A stretch of DNA of 64,000 bases from Rahnella aquatilis CIP 78.65 = ATCC 33071 (GTDB taxonomy: Bacteria > Pseudomonadota > Gammaproteobacteria > Enterobacterales > Enterobacteriaceae), in assembly GCF_000241955.1 (NCBI RefSeq), contig NC_016818.1, positions 2,232,001 to 2,296,000 on the forward strand, read 5' to 3'. Position 1 is the stretch's first letter, and each line of letters begins with the position of its first letter. Positions 47,940-59,400 of this stretch are shown in pieces. The position numbers were made by a program, and so were the translations under genes. The notes under the pieces were generated by a model, which was given only the letters and a program-made list of their open reading frames with translations, did not search any database and was not told where the DNA came from.

Positions 47940-49145
47940 TTACGGCTCCAGACGGGTCAGCCGGCCCGTCGATTTTTTGCTGGCGCGACGTGCCAGCATC
48001 GCCAGACATCCTCCCGCCAGCATCACCAGCGACAGGCTCAGCTTAGGCTGTAGCGGTAATGCCATCGCGATAAAACCAAGCAGGGCACCGCCCGCCATTT
48101 GCACCGAACCGACCAGTGCCGAAGCCACACCTGCTTCACCGGAGAACGGTTCCAGCGCATAACTGGTGGCCGGGCCCATCAGGAAAGCCAGACCGGCACA
48201 GGCGCTGGCGACCGGCACCATATACAGCCAGGTTGCGGTTTGTTCCGCAGGCGGAACCAGCGTGATCCCAGCGATTAGCCCGAGGCAGCCAATAAACATC
48301 AGGATGCCGCCTGTTTTCAGACATACCGGACGTCCCACTTTGCGGATAATCCGATTGGCGATAAAGCTCATCCCCATGATCCAGAAGCCATTTGCGCCGA
48401 ATACCAGTGAAAACTGCAGTGGCGTCAGCCCGGCAGTGTTCATCAAAACGGTCGGCGCCAGCGAGACATAGGTCAGCGCCATACCCATTGCACCTGCATT
48501 CACCAGAGCAAAAGTAATGAAACGCGCATTGAATAAAATGCGGGCATACTGACGGAACGGCAGGCCGCTGTGGGTCCGGGTATCAGCAGGGCGCGTCTCC
48601 GGTAGTTTGAATATCACCAGCAGCATCACTGCCAGCGTATAACCGGCCAATGCCCAGAACGGCGCGCGCCAGCCATAATATTGTGCGATCAGTCCACCGA
48701 TCAGCGGAGCCAGCGCAGGGATAATATTCAGCGTGCCGTTAAGGAAACCATACGCACGGGCGGCATCGTTGCCACTCATCCGGTCGCGTACACCGCTGAA
48801 AATCACCACGGAAGTGCAACACACCGCCAGCCCCTGAATGACTCGGGATAATAAAAACATCCACGGTGTTACGGACGTCGCGGCCACTATCGCCCCCGCC
48901 AGATACACCACGACGCCAGTAATGGCGAGAGGACGACGACCGAATTTATCGGCCAGCGGACCGGCCACCAGTTGCCCGAGCCCCATCACCAGAATAAATA
49001 ACGAAATCGAGGACTGAATGACCGCCTCGGTGCTCTGTAAACCGCGCGCGATGGCGGGAATGGCAGGCAGGTACAAATCAATACCTAAAGGGCCAAGCAG
49101 CACCATGCTCAGCAGCAGGAAAAGGAATTTTTGCATTGAAAACAT
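47940..49145 (-). CDS. Bcr/CflA-type MFS drug exporter
   Basis: The protein has 401 residues with 12 hydrophobic segments. The first segment reads LLGPLGIDLYLPAIPAIARGL, characteristic of Bcr/CflA transporters, followed by motif A (GPLADKFGRRP). It exports small molecules with protons; substrate unknown. The exact start is uncertain (GTG 49148, ATG 49145 or ATG 49136), none with a good ribosome site. Confidence 0.85.
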   Translation of the reverse strand: MFSMQKFLFLLLSMVLLGPLGIDLYLPAIPAIARGLQSTEAVIQSSISLFILVMGLGQLVAGPLADKFGRRPLAITGVVVYLAGAIVAATSVTPWMFLLSRVIQGLAVCCTSVVIFSGVRDRMSGNDAARAYGFLNGTLNIIPALAPLIGGLIAQYYGWRAPFWALAGYTLAVMLLVIFKLPETRPADTRTHSGLPFRQYARILFNARFITFALVNAGAMGMALTYVSLAPTVLMNTAGLTPLQFSLVFGANGFWIMGMSFIANRIIRKVGRPVCLKTGGILMFIGCLGLIAGITLVPPAEQTATWLYMVPVASACAGLAFLMGPATSYALEPFSGEAGVASALVGSVQMAGGALLGFIAMALPLQPKLSLSLVMLAGGCLAMLARRASKKSTGRLTRLEP

Positions 49146-49236
49146 CACTGTCAGTCATCCGAAAGGACGCTAAGGGTAATGATTTCGTTAATGAATGGAA
49201 AGAAGCTTGTGATAATCAGGCTGGCGGACGCTGTGA

Positions 49237-49264
49237 ATAAAAACGGACACCCGCGGGTGCCCGT
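49237..49264 (-). terminator. Terminator after nadE
   Basis: On the - strand the stem is ACGGGCACCC / GGGTGTCCGT (one G-T pair), loop GC, then TTTTATT. It lies 22 bases after the nadE stop. Confidence 0.85.
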
Positions 49265-49286
49265 GATCTAAGCCGTGACGAAAGAC

Positions 49287-50117
49287 TTATTTTTTCTTCC
49301 AGAAATCATCAAACACCGTGACCGGCGGCTGACGTTTATGTTCAGTGCGCAGGTACCAGCCTTCAATAATGGTGGCATATTTATCGTCGATTTTCTTGCC
49401 TTCCAGATAGTCGTCGATCAGTTCGTAGGTCACACCGAGCGCGGCTTCATCTGGCAAGGCAGGGCGGTTATCTTCCAGGTCAGCGGTCGGGGCTTTGGTA
49501 TAAAGATGTTCCGGGCAGCCCAGTTCTTTCAGCAGCGCTTTCCCCTGACGCTTATTCAGACGGAAAATCGGGTTAATGTCCGTGCCGCCATCGCCGTATT
49601 TGGTGAAGAAACCGGTCACGGCTTCGGCCGCATGATCAGTTCCGACCACCACGCCTTTTTTCATCCCGGCGATGCTGTACTGCGCTTTCATGCGCTCGCG
49701 GGCTTTTTCGTTCCCTTTAATGAAATCACTCAGTTCGATACCAATTTCACGTAAGGTCGCTTCGCTCGCGAGTACGGCATTTTTGATATTGACGGTCAGA
49801 ACCTGATCCGGCTGGATGAAGGTAATGGCATCCTGACAGTCCGATTCATCAGCCTGCACGCCATAGGGCAAGCGCACCGCAATGAACTGGTAATCGCTAT
49901 CGTTGGTTTGCGCACGTAATTCGCTAATTGCTGTTTGGCAAAGTTTGCCGGTAAGAGTAGAATCTTGCCCGCCGCTGATACCCAGAACCAGTGTCTTGAT
50001 GAACGGGTGGGCCAGCAGATAACTTTTGAGAAAATCGACGCTCACACGAACTTCCTGTGCGGCATCGATGTGCGGTTTAACGTGCAGAGCCTGAATAATC
50101 TCTTGTTGTAAAGCCAT
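49287..50117 (-). CDS. nadE: NH3-dependent NAD+ synthetase
   Basis: The protein has 276 residues from ATG 50117 (AGGAGGAG upstream), matching E. coli NadE. The PP-loop [26 protein letters not shown] and KAPTADLED are intact. It amidates deamido-NAD with ammonia and ATP, the last step of NAD synthesis. Confidence 0.97.
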   Translation of the reverse strand: MALQQEIIQALHVKPHIDAAQEVRVSVDFLKSYLLAHPFIKTLVLGISGGQDSTLTGKLCQTAISELRAQTNDSDYQFIAVRLPYGVQADESDCQDAITFIQPDQVLTVNIKNAVLASEATLREIGIELSDFIKGNEKARERMKAQYSIAGMKKGVVVGTDHAAEAVTGFFTKYGDGGTDINPIFRLNKRQGKALLKELGCPEHLYTKAPTADLEDNRPALPDEAALGVTYELIDDYLEGKKIDDKYATIIEGWYLRTEHKRQPPVTVFDDFWKKK

Positions 50118-50584
50118 GACCACTCCTCCTGAAGGCTGCCTTCGAGGAACCCGAGGCAAAAATAAGACGTTATCAAGACAAAACTACCCCGCATCGCTCA
50201 AAAGGACAAGATTCAGCGACGAGTTAGGCGGAAATCTGTACGCTGCCAGCTCGCAATATTTCGAACCAAAGTGGCAGGAAGAACTCAAGTGTGGCGCGTC
50301 ATAAATCATTTTCACTCCTCATTGAAATAAGAAATCAATGAAAGAAAGCGTAATGATTTCGTATGTTTCTATTGCCGGAAATATATGTCACTCGGAACTA
50401 TCCAAAAAAGCCGCTTTATTAAGATATTCCGGGCTGAGTGCGTTATATTTGTTGCGGTAGAAATATTTGTATGCATATGCCATCGAAATGGAGTTGCCAG
50501 GCTTGATTAACGGATCCTAATTAATGGCATAAATCGTGTGGTTCCAGTGTCGTTATTTGCCTTAAGTCTTATTGGGGAAACAAA
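50118..50584. other. 467-bp divergent region nadE-ydiY
   Basis: It must contain both promoters. A 62-codon frame at 50116-50304 overlaps the nadE start and lacks a ribosome site. I can identify no operator or RNA gene here. Confidence 0.4.
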
Positions 50585-51349
50585 ATGTTTTTTCGGGTTG
50601 TACGTCGTTTACCAGCTTGTGCCGTCGTCTGCGGTGCAGCGCTGTTCAGTATTTCAAGCCTTGCAGACACCACAATCTTCACCGCGTTAGATGATCCGGC
50701 TCAGGCGAAAAAGCCGTTCGAGGGCAATATTCAGGCGGGTTACAGTGCGCAAACCGGTAACACCAGCAACTCCACGCTGAATGCTGATACCACCATGACC
50801 TGGTTTGATACCAACACGGCTAACAGCCTGTGGGGTTCTGCGCGTAACACCTCTTCTTCCGGTGTCCGTTCATCAGAGAAGTATCAGGCCGGTGCCCGTA
50901 CGCGTTATAACCTTGACAACGCGAACTATATTTTCGGACAGGGAAGCTGGCTGAGCGACCGTTATAACGGTTACCGTTCGCGTTCTGTTGGCGCTGTCGG
51001 TTATGGTCGCCAGATCTGGAGCGGTCCGGTTCATACGCTGAATCTGGAAGCAGGTCCGGGTGTTCGTCATGATGAATTCGAACAGGGCGGTAACACCACC
51101 CGTGCGCTGGCTTATGCTTCAGGCACTTACGGTTACCAGATCAGTGATACTGCGCGCTTCACGCAGGGTGTTTCTGTATTAGCGAACGATGAAACGACGC
51201 TGAACTCAGAAACCGCGCTGACCGTTGCGATCAACTCCCACTTCTCGTTGAAAGTGGCGTATGACGTTACCTATAACACCAAGCCACCAGCCAGCGCGCC
51301 GGATAAAACCGACACCGTGACGTCTGTAAACCTGGTGTACGGTCTGTAA
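50585..51349 (+). CDS. ydiY: DUF481 outer membrane beta-barrel protein YdiY
   Basis: The protein has 254 residues. The signal peptide is about 1-27 (cut near SLA-D). The mature part resembles E. coli YdiY closely (DDPAQAKKPFEGNIQAGY, RSSEKYQAG, GSWLSDRYNGYRSR, TLNSETALTVAINSHF), with alternating strands and a terminal Tyr-Gly-Leu, as expected for a small outer membrane barrel. Its function is unknown; the E. coli gene is reported acid-inducible. Confidence 0.92.
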   Translation: MFFRVVRRLPACAVVCGAALFSISSLADTTIFTALDDPAQAKKPFEGNIQAGYSAQTGNTSNSTLNADTTMTWFDTNTANSLWGSARNTSSSGVRSSEKYQAGARTRYNLDNANYIFGQGSWLSDRYNGYRSRSVGAVGYGRQIWSGPVHTLNLEAGPGVRHDEFEQGGNTTRALAYASGTYGYQISDTARFTQGVSVLANDETTLNSETALTVAINSHFSLKVAYDVTYNTKPPASAPDKTDTVTSVNLVYGL

Positions 51350-51370
51350 TTTCCCCTCAGGAAATTATGC

Positions 51371-51406
51371 AAAAAAGCCGGAGGAGAAATCCTCTGGCTT
51401 TTTTTA
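51371..51406 (+). terminator. Terminator after ydiY
   Basis: Stem AAAAAGCCGGAGGA / TCCTCTGGCTTTTT (one mismatch) with loop GAAA and a T-run of seven or more. Confidence 0.9.
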
Positions 51407-51713
51407 TGGGTTATTTTTGCCGCTCTATGGCACTCAATTTTCATTAAACCGATGGTTATTAAGTCTCTCAATTATATTCTCTGAATCCTGTTATTAAGCC
51501 ACGCAATATACCCCTATAAACCATGTTTTCTTATGTTTCGCGTTCTGCCGCCAGCAATGTGTTTTTCATAAGCTTAAAAAAAATCCTAAAGTAAATGTTA
51601 TGTCTGCCGATAGAAGCTGGATGTTTAATCTTAAATCAATGCCATAGCCACTTCTGATGCTGTGTTTTTGAGGCATACAGGAAAGCGGTTCAGGCCATAG
51701 AAAACACCCGGAT
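51407..51713. other. AT-rich region upstream of the two-partner secretion genes
   Basis: About 300 bases of low GC, presumably holding the promoter of tpsB-tpsA. TTATTAAG occurs twice (51457-51500). I cannot pick out a convincing promoter or operator. Confidence 0.4.
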
Positions 51714-53438
51714 ATGGAAATCATAAGCTTTGTTACACCATTAGCCCGCACTGTTTCGGCGTGTGCGCGTTCTTCCCGGCGGTGGCAAGTTTTCAGCCTG
51801 CTGGCACTTAGCGGAATGTTTTCCCTCGCCGTGCAGGCCGCGCCGCTCAGCCCCGCCGACCGCGACAGTATCGAACAGCAGCAGCGGCAACTTCTGCAGC
51901 AGAACCAGCAGCAGCGTCAGGAACTGGAGCGCAGCACGTCAGTCGCCCCCGCTCCGCAAACTCCCGTACACTCCGGCGGCCCGTGCTTTGATATTCACGA
52001 CATTACCCTCAGCGGCGCAGACCATATGCCCGCGCGCATCCGGCAAAAACTGACTCAACCCTATCTGCAACAGTGCCTCGGTATTGGCCAGATTAATGCC
52101 CTGGTGAAACAGGTCTCCGACTGGTATATCGGCCAGGGCTATATCACCAGCCGCGCATTTCTCACCGAACAGGATTTATCTTCCGGCACGCTCAGCCTGA
52201 CGGTGATGGAAGGCAAACTCGAAGCCATCAAAATGGAAAACCAGCGCGGCGCAATGCTGGCGATGGCGTTTCCGGGGCTGACCGGCAACATCCTTAACCT
52301 GCGCGATATCGAACAGGGGATGGAGCAGATTAACCGGCTGCGCAAAACGCCGGTGCAGATTGAAATCCAGCCCGGCAGCCAGCCGGGATACTCCCTCGTC
52401 AGCCTCACCTCAAAGCCTGAGTTTCCCCTGCAGACCAGCGCCGGTTTTGATAACTCAGGGCAGAAAAGCACCGGCACCGGACAGGTCAGCGGCTCGCTGA
52501 CCGGCAATAACCTGCTCGGGCTGGCGGACCAGTGGTTTGTCAGTGCGTCACGCAGCAGCGACGGCGCAAGCGACCACGACGCGAAAAGCGTGCAGGCGGG
52601 CGTTAATCTGCCTTACGGCTACTGGCTGTTTGATTACAACTACAGCTACAGCGACTACCTGAGCACCATTGAATCGCAGGGCTATCTCTGGCGCTCCACC
52701 GGCGACAGCCAGGCACACCGCTTCACCCTTTCCCGCGTACTGTTTCGCAACGGCGACATGAAAACCGCCGCCAGCCTCGGGCTGACGCACCGCCTCAACC
52801 GAAATTATCTCAACGACGCCCCGCTGGAAAGCAGCACCCGCAGCCTGACCAGCTGGACCGCAGGCATTAATCACAGCCAGAAACTCTGGGGCGGATACGC
52901 CACGCTTAACCCGGCGTTCAGCCGTGGCGTGCCGTGGTTTGGCGGCGAGAGTGATGAAGATAAAAACCCGGATGCCCCGCGCGCGGAGTTCTCCAAATGG
53001 ACGCTGTCCACCAGCTATTACCGGCCTGTCACCCAACGCATTACCTGGCTGACCAGCGCCTACGGCCAGTGGGGCGATGACCGTCTTTACGGCAGCGAAC
53101 GCCTCACACTCGGCGGTGAAAGCTCGGTGCGCGGGTTCAAAGAGCAATACCTCTCCGGCGACAACGGCGGCTACTGGCGTAATGAGCTGGATACCCAACT
53201 TTTCACGCTGCCGGTGCTCGGCCAGATCAGCGCCGTGACCGCGCTTGACGGCGGCTACCTGCAACGCAGCAATCACGACACCAATGCGTCCGGCACCTTA
53301 TGGGGCGGGGCGGTGGGTTTATCGAGCAGTAACGCACATTTCTCCAGCCAGTTTACCGTCGGCTGGCCGCTGAGCTATCCGGACTCCCTGTCGCCTGACC
53401 GCGTCACGGTCTACTACCGTATCGGCTTCGTACTGTAA
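51714..53438 (+). CDS. TpsB outer membrane transporter (ShlB/FhaC/CdiB family)
   Basis: The protein has 574 residues. The signal peptide is about 1-42 (cut near VQA-A). A Gln-rich helix (51-72, as in FhaC H1) and POTRA domains follow (CFDIHDITLSGAD; GYITSRAFLTEQDLSSGTLSLTVMEGKLE), then a 16-strand barrel with the L6-loop motif VRGF and a terminal aromatic-leucine strand. It exports its TpsA partner, encoded 20 bases downstream, across the outer membrane. The ribosome site is weak at ATG 51714, so the start is less sure. Confidence 0.93.
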   Translation: MEIISFVTPLARTVSACARSSRRWQVFSLLALSGMFSLAVQAAPLSPADRDSIEQQQRQLLQQNQQQRQELERSTSVAPAPQTPVHSGGPCFDIHDITLSGADHMPARIRQKLTQPYLQQCLGIGQINALVKQVSDWYIGQGYITSRAFLTEQDLSSGTLSLTVMEGKLEAIKMENQRGAMLAMAFPGLTGNILNLRDIEQGMEQINRLRKTPVQIEIQPGSQPGYSLVSLTSKPEFPLQTSAGFDNSGQKSTGTGQVSGSLTGNNLLGLADQWFVSASRSSDGASDHDAKSVQAGVNLPYGYWLFDYNYSYSDYLSTIESQGYLWRSTGDSQAHRFTLSRVLFRNGDMKTAASLGLTHRLNRNYLNDAPLESSTRSLTSWTAGINHSQKLWGGYATLNPAFSRGVPWFGGESDEDKNPDAPRAEFSKWTLSTSYYRPVTQRITWLTSAYGQWGDDRLYGSERLTLGGESSVRGFKEQYLSGDNGGYWRNELDTQLFTLPVLGQISAVTALDGGYLQRSNHDTNASGTLWGGAVGLSSSNAHFSSQFTVGWPLSYPDSLSPDRVTVYYRIGFVL

Positions 53439-53458
53439 AAATGAGAAGGAATTCGGCG

Positions 53459-56400
53459 ATGAAATCGATCACAGAGCAACCGGTCGCGTTATGGCGTAAA
53501 GCGCTGGCCTACGGGCTGATGGGATGGCTGGTCTGGCAACCGGTGATGCCCGCATTTGCGGCGGGTATCACGGTAGCCGAAGGCAACACCCGCACCGATC
53601 AGGCGGGTAACGGCGTGCCGGTGGTGAACATCGCCACCCCGAATCAGGCCGGGATTTCGCATAACAAATATAACGATTTCAACGTCGGCCAGCAGGGCCT
53701 CATTCTCAACAACGCCACCGGCAAACTGACCCGGACTCAGCTGGGCGGGCTGATCCAGAACAACCCCAATCTCACAGCAGGTCAGGAAGCGAAGGGCATC
53801 ATTAACGAAGTGGTGTCGTCGAACCCTTCACAGCTTAACGGCTACATGGAAGTCGCGGGAAAAGCGGCGAACGTCATGGTCGCCAACCCCTACGGCATCA
53901 CCTGTAACGGCTGCGGCTTCCTCAACACCCCGAACGCCACGCTGACCACCGGTAAACCTGTGCTGAACGCGGACGGTTCGCTGCAGTCCCTCGACGTCAC
54001 GCAGGGCGCGATCACCGTTGAAGGTCAGGGGCTGGATGCCCGCACGAGCGACTCTTTTTCACTGATTTCCCGCGCCGCGCAGATTAACGCCGGGCTGTAC
54101 GCCAGAGACCTGAACGTCACCCTGGGTGCCAACCGTGTCGATGCGCAGGGCAATGCCACGCCGATATCCGGCGCAGGCGTACCGTCGGTGGCGATTGACA
54201 CCGGCGCACTCGGCGGCATGTACGCCAACCGCATTCATCTGGTTTCCAGTGACAAGGGCGTCGGGGTCAACCTCGGCAACCTGAATGCCTCGGTCGGCGA
54301 TATGCAGATTGATGCCAGCGGCAGGCTGACGCTAAGTAATGCGACCGCCGCCGGCAAGCTGACGGCGAATGCGCAGGCCATCGCCCTTAACGGTACCCAG
54401 CAGTCGGGCGGCGATATGGCGATCAACAGCCAGGGGCAACTGGCCGTTCAGGGGAGTCAGGTGACCAGCGGCGGCAATATGACGCTGGCCGCTGACCAGC
54501 TCAATTCAGGCAATACCGCGCAGGTGTCTGCGGCAGGTAATATTCATGCTACCGCCGGTAATGGCAGCCAGTGGCAGGGCAAGCTGACGGCGGGGAAAGA
54601 TCTCCAACTGAACACCGGAGATCTGACCAATAACGGGCTGATTGCTGCAAACGGAAACGCCCGTATCACCACGCAGCGGCTGACCAATACCGGCACGCTG
54701 CAGGCACAGGGGACGCAAGATCTTCAGGCGACAACGCTGGATAACAGCGGGGTGGTGCAGGCCAGCGGTGCCCTGACCCTCACCGCCGGAGAAACACAGC
54801 TTGGCGGATTGCTGTCGACTGACAACCAACTGACCGGGCGTTTCGGGCAACTTTCCACCCTCGCAGGGTCGCAGATTCAGTCCGGTACCGATGCGGATAT
54901 CGGCGTGCAGGGCAGTGCGGTACTCGGCGGTAACGTCCGCGCCGGACAAAACCTGCGGCTCAGCAGCGGTTCACTGAGTTCGGCCAGCAGCGCTAAGCTT
55001 TACGCCGTCGGGAATGTGCAGGCGGAGGCGGGTAATAACGGTGTGTGGAACGGCAGCCTGACGGCGGGCGGTAATCTGGGCGTCAGTGCGGGCGACATGA
55101 CCAACAACGGCACGCTGGCCGCCAGCGGCAACACGCAGCTGAATGTCGGTTCACTCAGTACCACCGGTGATTCGACGATCACCAGCGCAGGCGCGCTTTC
55201 GCTGACGGCTGATGACGCGCAGCTTGGCGGTCTGATCTCCGGTGATAATTTGCTGACCGGACGTTTCGGCGAGCTGACCACGCTGGCAGGGTCGCAACTT
55301 CAGTCGGGCACGGACGCAGATGTTCAGGCAACCGGCAAAGCGATATTAGGTGGCAACCTGCGCGCCGGGCAAAATCTTCTGCTCAGCAGCGGGTCACTCA
55401 GCTCAGATAATACCGCGCAGGTTTATGGCGTGGGCGATGTGCAGGCCAATGCGGGCAATAACGGCGTGTGGAACGGCAGCCTGACGGCGGGCGGTAATCT
55501 GGGCGTCAGTGCGGGCAACATGACCAACAACGGCACGCTGGCCGCCAGCGGCAACACGCAACTCACCACGCAAACACTGACCAACGGCGGCCTGATCCAG
55601 GCGCAGGGCACACAGACTCTGAACGCCAGCGAACTGAACAACAGCGGCAAAATGCAGTCCGGCGGTGCGCAAAACATCACTGCCAATACCCTCAGTAATC
55701 AGGGGCTGATCGGCTCGCAGAAGGGGCTGGATTTACAGGTTGCTGACCAGATGACCGTAGGTGAACAAGGCTCGCTGTTTGCCGGAGACCGGCTGAACAT
55801 CGGCGGCGGTCAGATGATTGTCGACGGCACGCTGACCGGCAAAAATGGCCTGACGCTCAACAGTACTTCCCTGAACGCCGGGCAAAACTCGCTGATCACC
55901 AGCCTTGGCGATATTCAGCTCAATGCTGCGCAGCAGGCGCTTGGCGGCCAGTTGTCGACCTCCGGCAACGTGGGCCTGAACGCCACGGATCTGTCCGTCG
56001 GGGCGCTGGGTTCCGTTCACAGCGATAAAGATTTATCCCTGACGGCAACCGGCAGCGCCACGCTGGCCGGTGCGCTCGACGGCAACACGCTGGAAGCCGG
56101 TGGCGGTACATTGCAGGTGACCGGCAGCGGTTCACTGGCCTCCACGGGAGATATGCAGTTATCCGCCCGCCAGCAGCAGCTCGACGGCACCACCAGCGCG
56201 GGCAATACTCTTTCGATCACCGCTGACCGGCTGAATGCCGCACAGGGTGGTAAAACCTCGGCGCAAAATGACGTGCAGGCCACGGTTGCCAGCGGCGGCC
56301 AGTGGTCCGGCAGCCTGATCGCCGGGCGTGACCTGAACTTTACCGCACACGATTTCAGCAATGGCGGCACGCTGGCCGCTAACCGCAACGGCCAGTTCAG

Positions 56401-59400
56401 CTTCGGCACCCTGACCAATAACGGCCTGCTGCAGTCCCTCGGCACGCAGCAGCTTGACGGCGACACCTTCAATAACAACGGCACGGCGCAGTCCGGCGGT
56501 GACCAGACGCTGACCCTCAGTCAGTTCAACAATCAGGGGCTGACCGGTACCCGCGGCGACATCATACTGAACGCGGACGGCGTGACCAACGGTGATACGG
56601 CAACCTTACTGGCTGGCGGTCAGCTGACACTCAACACCGCACAGGCGGATCTGGGCGGCACGCTGACCGGCACGCAGGGGGCGACGTTTAACGCCACCGC
56701 GCTGACCACCCGCGCCGGATCGGTACAGTCCAGCCAGGGCGATGTGGCTCTGAAGACTGATACTGCGAACTTAAACGGTTTTCTCTCCGCCGACGGCAAC
56801 GCGGCGCTGACCACGCAACAGCTCACCACCGGCAACGGCTCGCAGACGCAGGGTAAAAACGCGCTGGGGATCAGTGCGTCTGAAAAAGCCGATCTGGCCG
56901 GGAAACTGGTGACTCCGGGCACGCTCACGGTGCAGGCCGGTACGCTGACCAACGGCGCGGCGCTGGGCGCGGACAATGTGGATATCACGGCCACCTCGCT
57001 GACCAACAACGGTGCCATCACCGCCGACGACGGCCTGCATGTGAAAGCCGGTACCTTGCAGCAGCAAGGCAGCCTGTCTGCGCAGAACCAGATGACGCTG
57101 GAAGGCCAGACGCTGGTCAATCAGGGCAATATCTCCGGCGGTAACGTCGGCGTGAATGTTAGCGGCAGCCTGACCAATCAGGGCACCGGCGTGATATCGG
57201 CGGGTAATGGTCTGACCGTGACGGCACCGGTTGTGATCAACAACGGCCAGCTTCTGGCACAAACGGTCGGCGTGAATGCCACGGGTATCAGCAACAACGG
57301 GTTGATGCAGGGCAACGGCGGTACCACGCTCACCGCCAGCACCTTAACCAACGGTGCGCAGGGGCAGGTATTGTCCGGCGGCACGCTGGGTGTGCAGGCA
57401 GGCGATACGCAAAATCAGGGCAGGCTACAGGGCAGCCAGCTGACCCTGACCGGCAACAGCCTGACCAACGGCGGCACGGCATTAGGCACGAATGGCCTGA
57501 ACGCGCAGATGCAGGGGGATCTGAACAACAGCGGCAGCCTGCTCTCTTCCGGTGATGTCACGGTGAACGCCGCCACGCTGGAAAACAGTGGCCAGTTGCT
57601 CAGCGATAAAACCGCCACGGTGACGGCTGACCACGTCAGCAACACAGGGCAGATACAGGGCGACACGCTCGCGCTTACGGCGAACAACGCGGACAACAGC
57701 GGCAACCTGATTGGCCTGAAGGGCCTGACGGCGCAACTGCAGCAGGATTTAACCAACGCCACGTCCGGCAAGATGCTGACGCAGGGCGCACTCACCGTCA
57801 CCGCCGCGCACGTCACCAACAACGGCAACTGGCAGGCCGACAGCGCCGATTTACACGCCGGTCAGTTAGATCTTAATGGCGCGATCCAGACCGCCGCACT
57901 CGCGAAGCTGACTCTTACCGGTGGGCTCAACACGCAGGCGCAGGGCAAAATCATCTCAACCGGTCTGGCTATTTTGCAGGCGGCGAACCTGAATAATCAG
58001 GGGAACTGGTCGGCGGATAACCTGACCCTGACCGGCGGTGCGCTGATCAGCAGCGGCGGCATCAGCGGTGTCAGCGCGCTTGCGGCCACGCTCAGCGGGC
58101 AACTTCAGGTTCAGCAGGGCGGCACATTACTCAGCGGCGGCAGCGCCACGCTGAACGCCGGGAATATTGCTAACAGCGGTACGCTTCAGGCCGGTAACCT
58201 GACGTTCACCACCAACAGTATTAGTAACACCGGGCAGTTACAGGGCCAGCAAAGCCTGCAGGGTACGGTACAAAACGGCATCACCAACCTGAGCGGCGGC
58301 ACCGTACGCAGTCAGGGCACGTTAGATTTGGGCGCACAGACGCTGCTCAATCAGGGCCAGATGCAGGGCGACGGCGTCAGCCATCTGACCCTCACCGGTA
58401 ATCTCAACAACCAGGGCACCTTACTGACCGGCGGCAGGCTGACAGTGTCTGCACCGGTGCTGACCAACAGCGGCACGCTGCAGGCGCAGGGCCTGACCAT
58501 GACCGGCGGCACGCTCAACAACAGCGGTACGCTGACCGGACAGGGCGACAGCGCGCTGAACGTCACGCAGATGACCAATCAGGGCCAGCTTCAGGGCGAC
58601 CGGCTGACGCTGACCGGTAACGAACTGCATAACACCGGCACGGTATTGGGCAGCCAGTCGCTGGGGCTGAATGTGCAGAACGCCGACAACCAGGCGGGCG
58701 GCAAACTCTACAGCGCAGGCAACCTGACGCTGGTGACGCCGGTGCTGAATCAGGCGGGCAGCCTGCTGGCGCTGGGGGATATGACGCTGCAACTCGGCTC
58801 GGGCTTTACCCAGACCGGCACGCTGGCGGCAGGGCAGACCCTCAGCCTCAGCGCGCAGGGCGACCTGAACGTGCTCGGCACCCTGCAGGGCAACGGCATC
58901 CAGCTCAGTTCCACGGGCAACTTTACCAACAGCGGTCAGCTGCGCGGTGGCGGCGGTACGGTGGGCGTGGACGCCGGCAACATCCAGCTCAACGGCAGCG
59001 GCAGCGTGCAGTCCGGCGGGGATATCCGCGTGGCCAGCCGTGGCGTACTTAACAACAGCGGCTTTGTCGGCGGGGCGGGCAACGTGGTGATGTCCGCTGG
59101 TGGCCAACTGACGAACAGCGCGCTGCTGTACGCCGGTAACAACATGCAGTTGCTGGCCGACAGTATTCACAATAACTACGGCGATATTCTGGCGGGCAAC
59201 AGCCTGTGGCTGCAGCGGGACGCGGCGGGCAACGCCAACAGCGAAGTGGTCAACACGTCGGGGGATATCGAAACCACCAACGGCGATATCACCATCAATA
59301 CCGGCCATCTGCTGAATCAGCGGGACGGGTTGAGCACGTCGAGTTCTTATCAGGCGGCGAATAGCCCGGCATCTCTGGGGCAGGCCACGATGAGCATTCA

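Noticed and set aside
50116..50304. 62-codon + strand frame between nadE and ydiY
   Set aside because: It begins opposite the nadE start, lacks a ribosome site and its product has no recognisable pattern.
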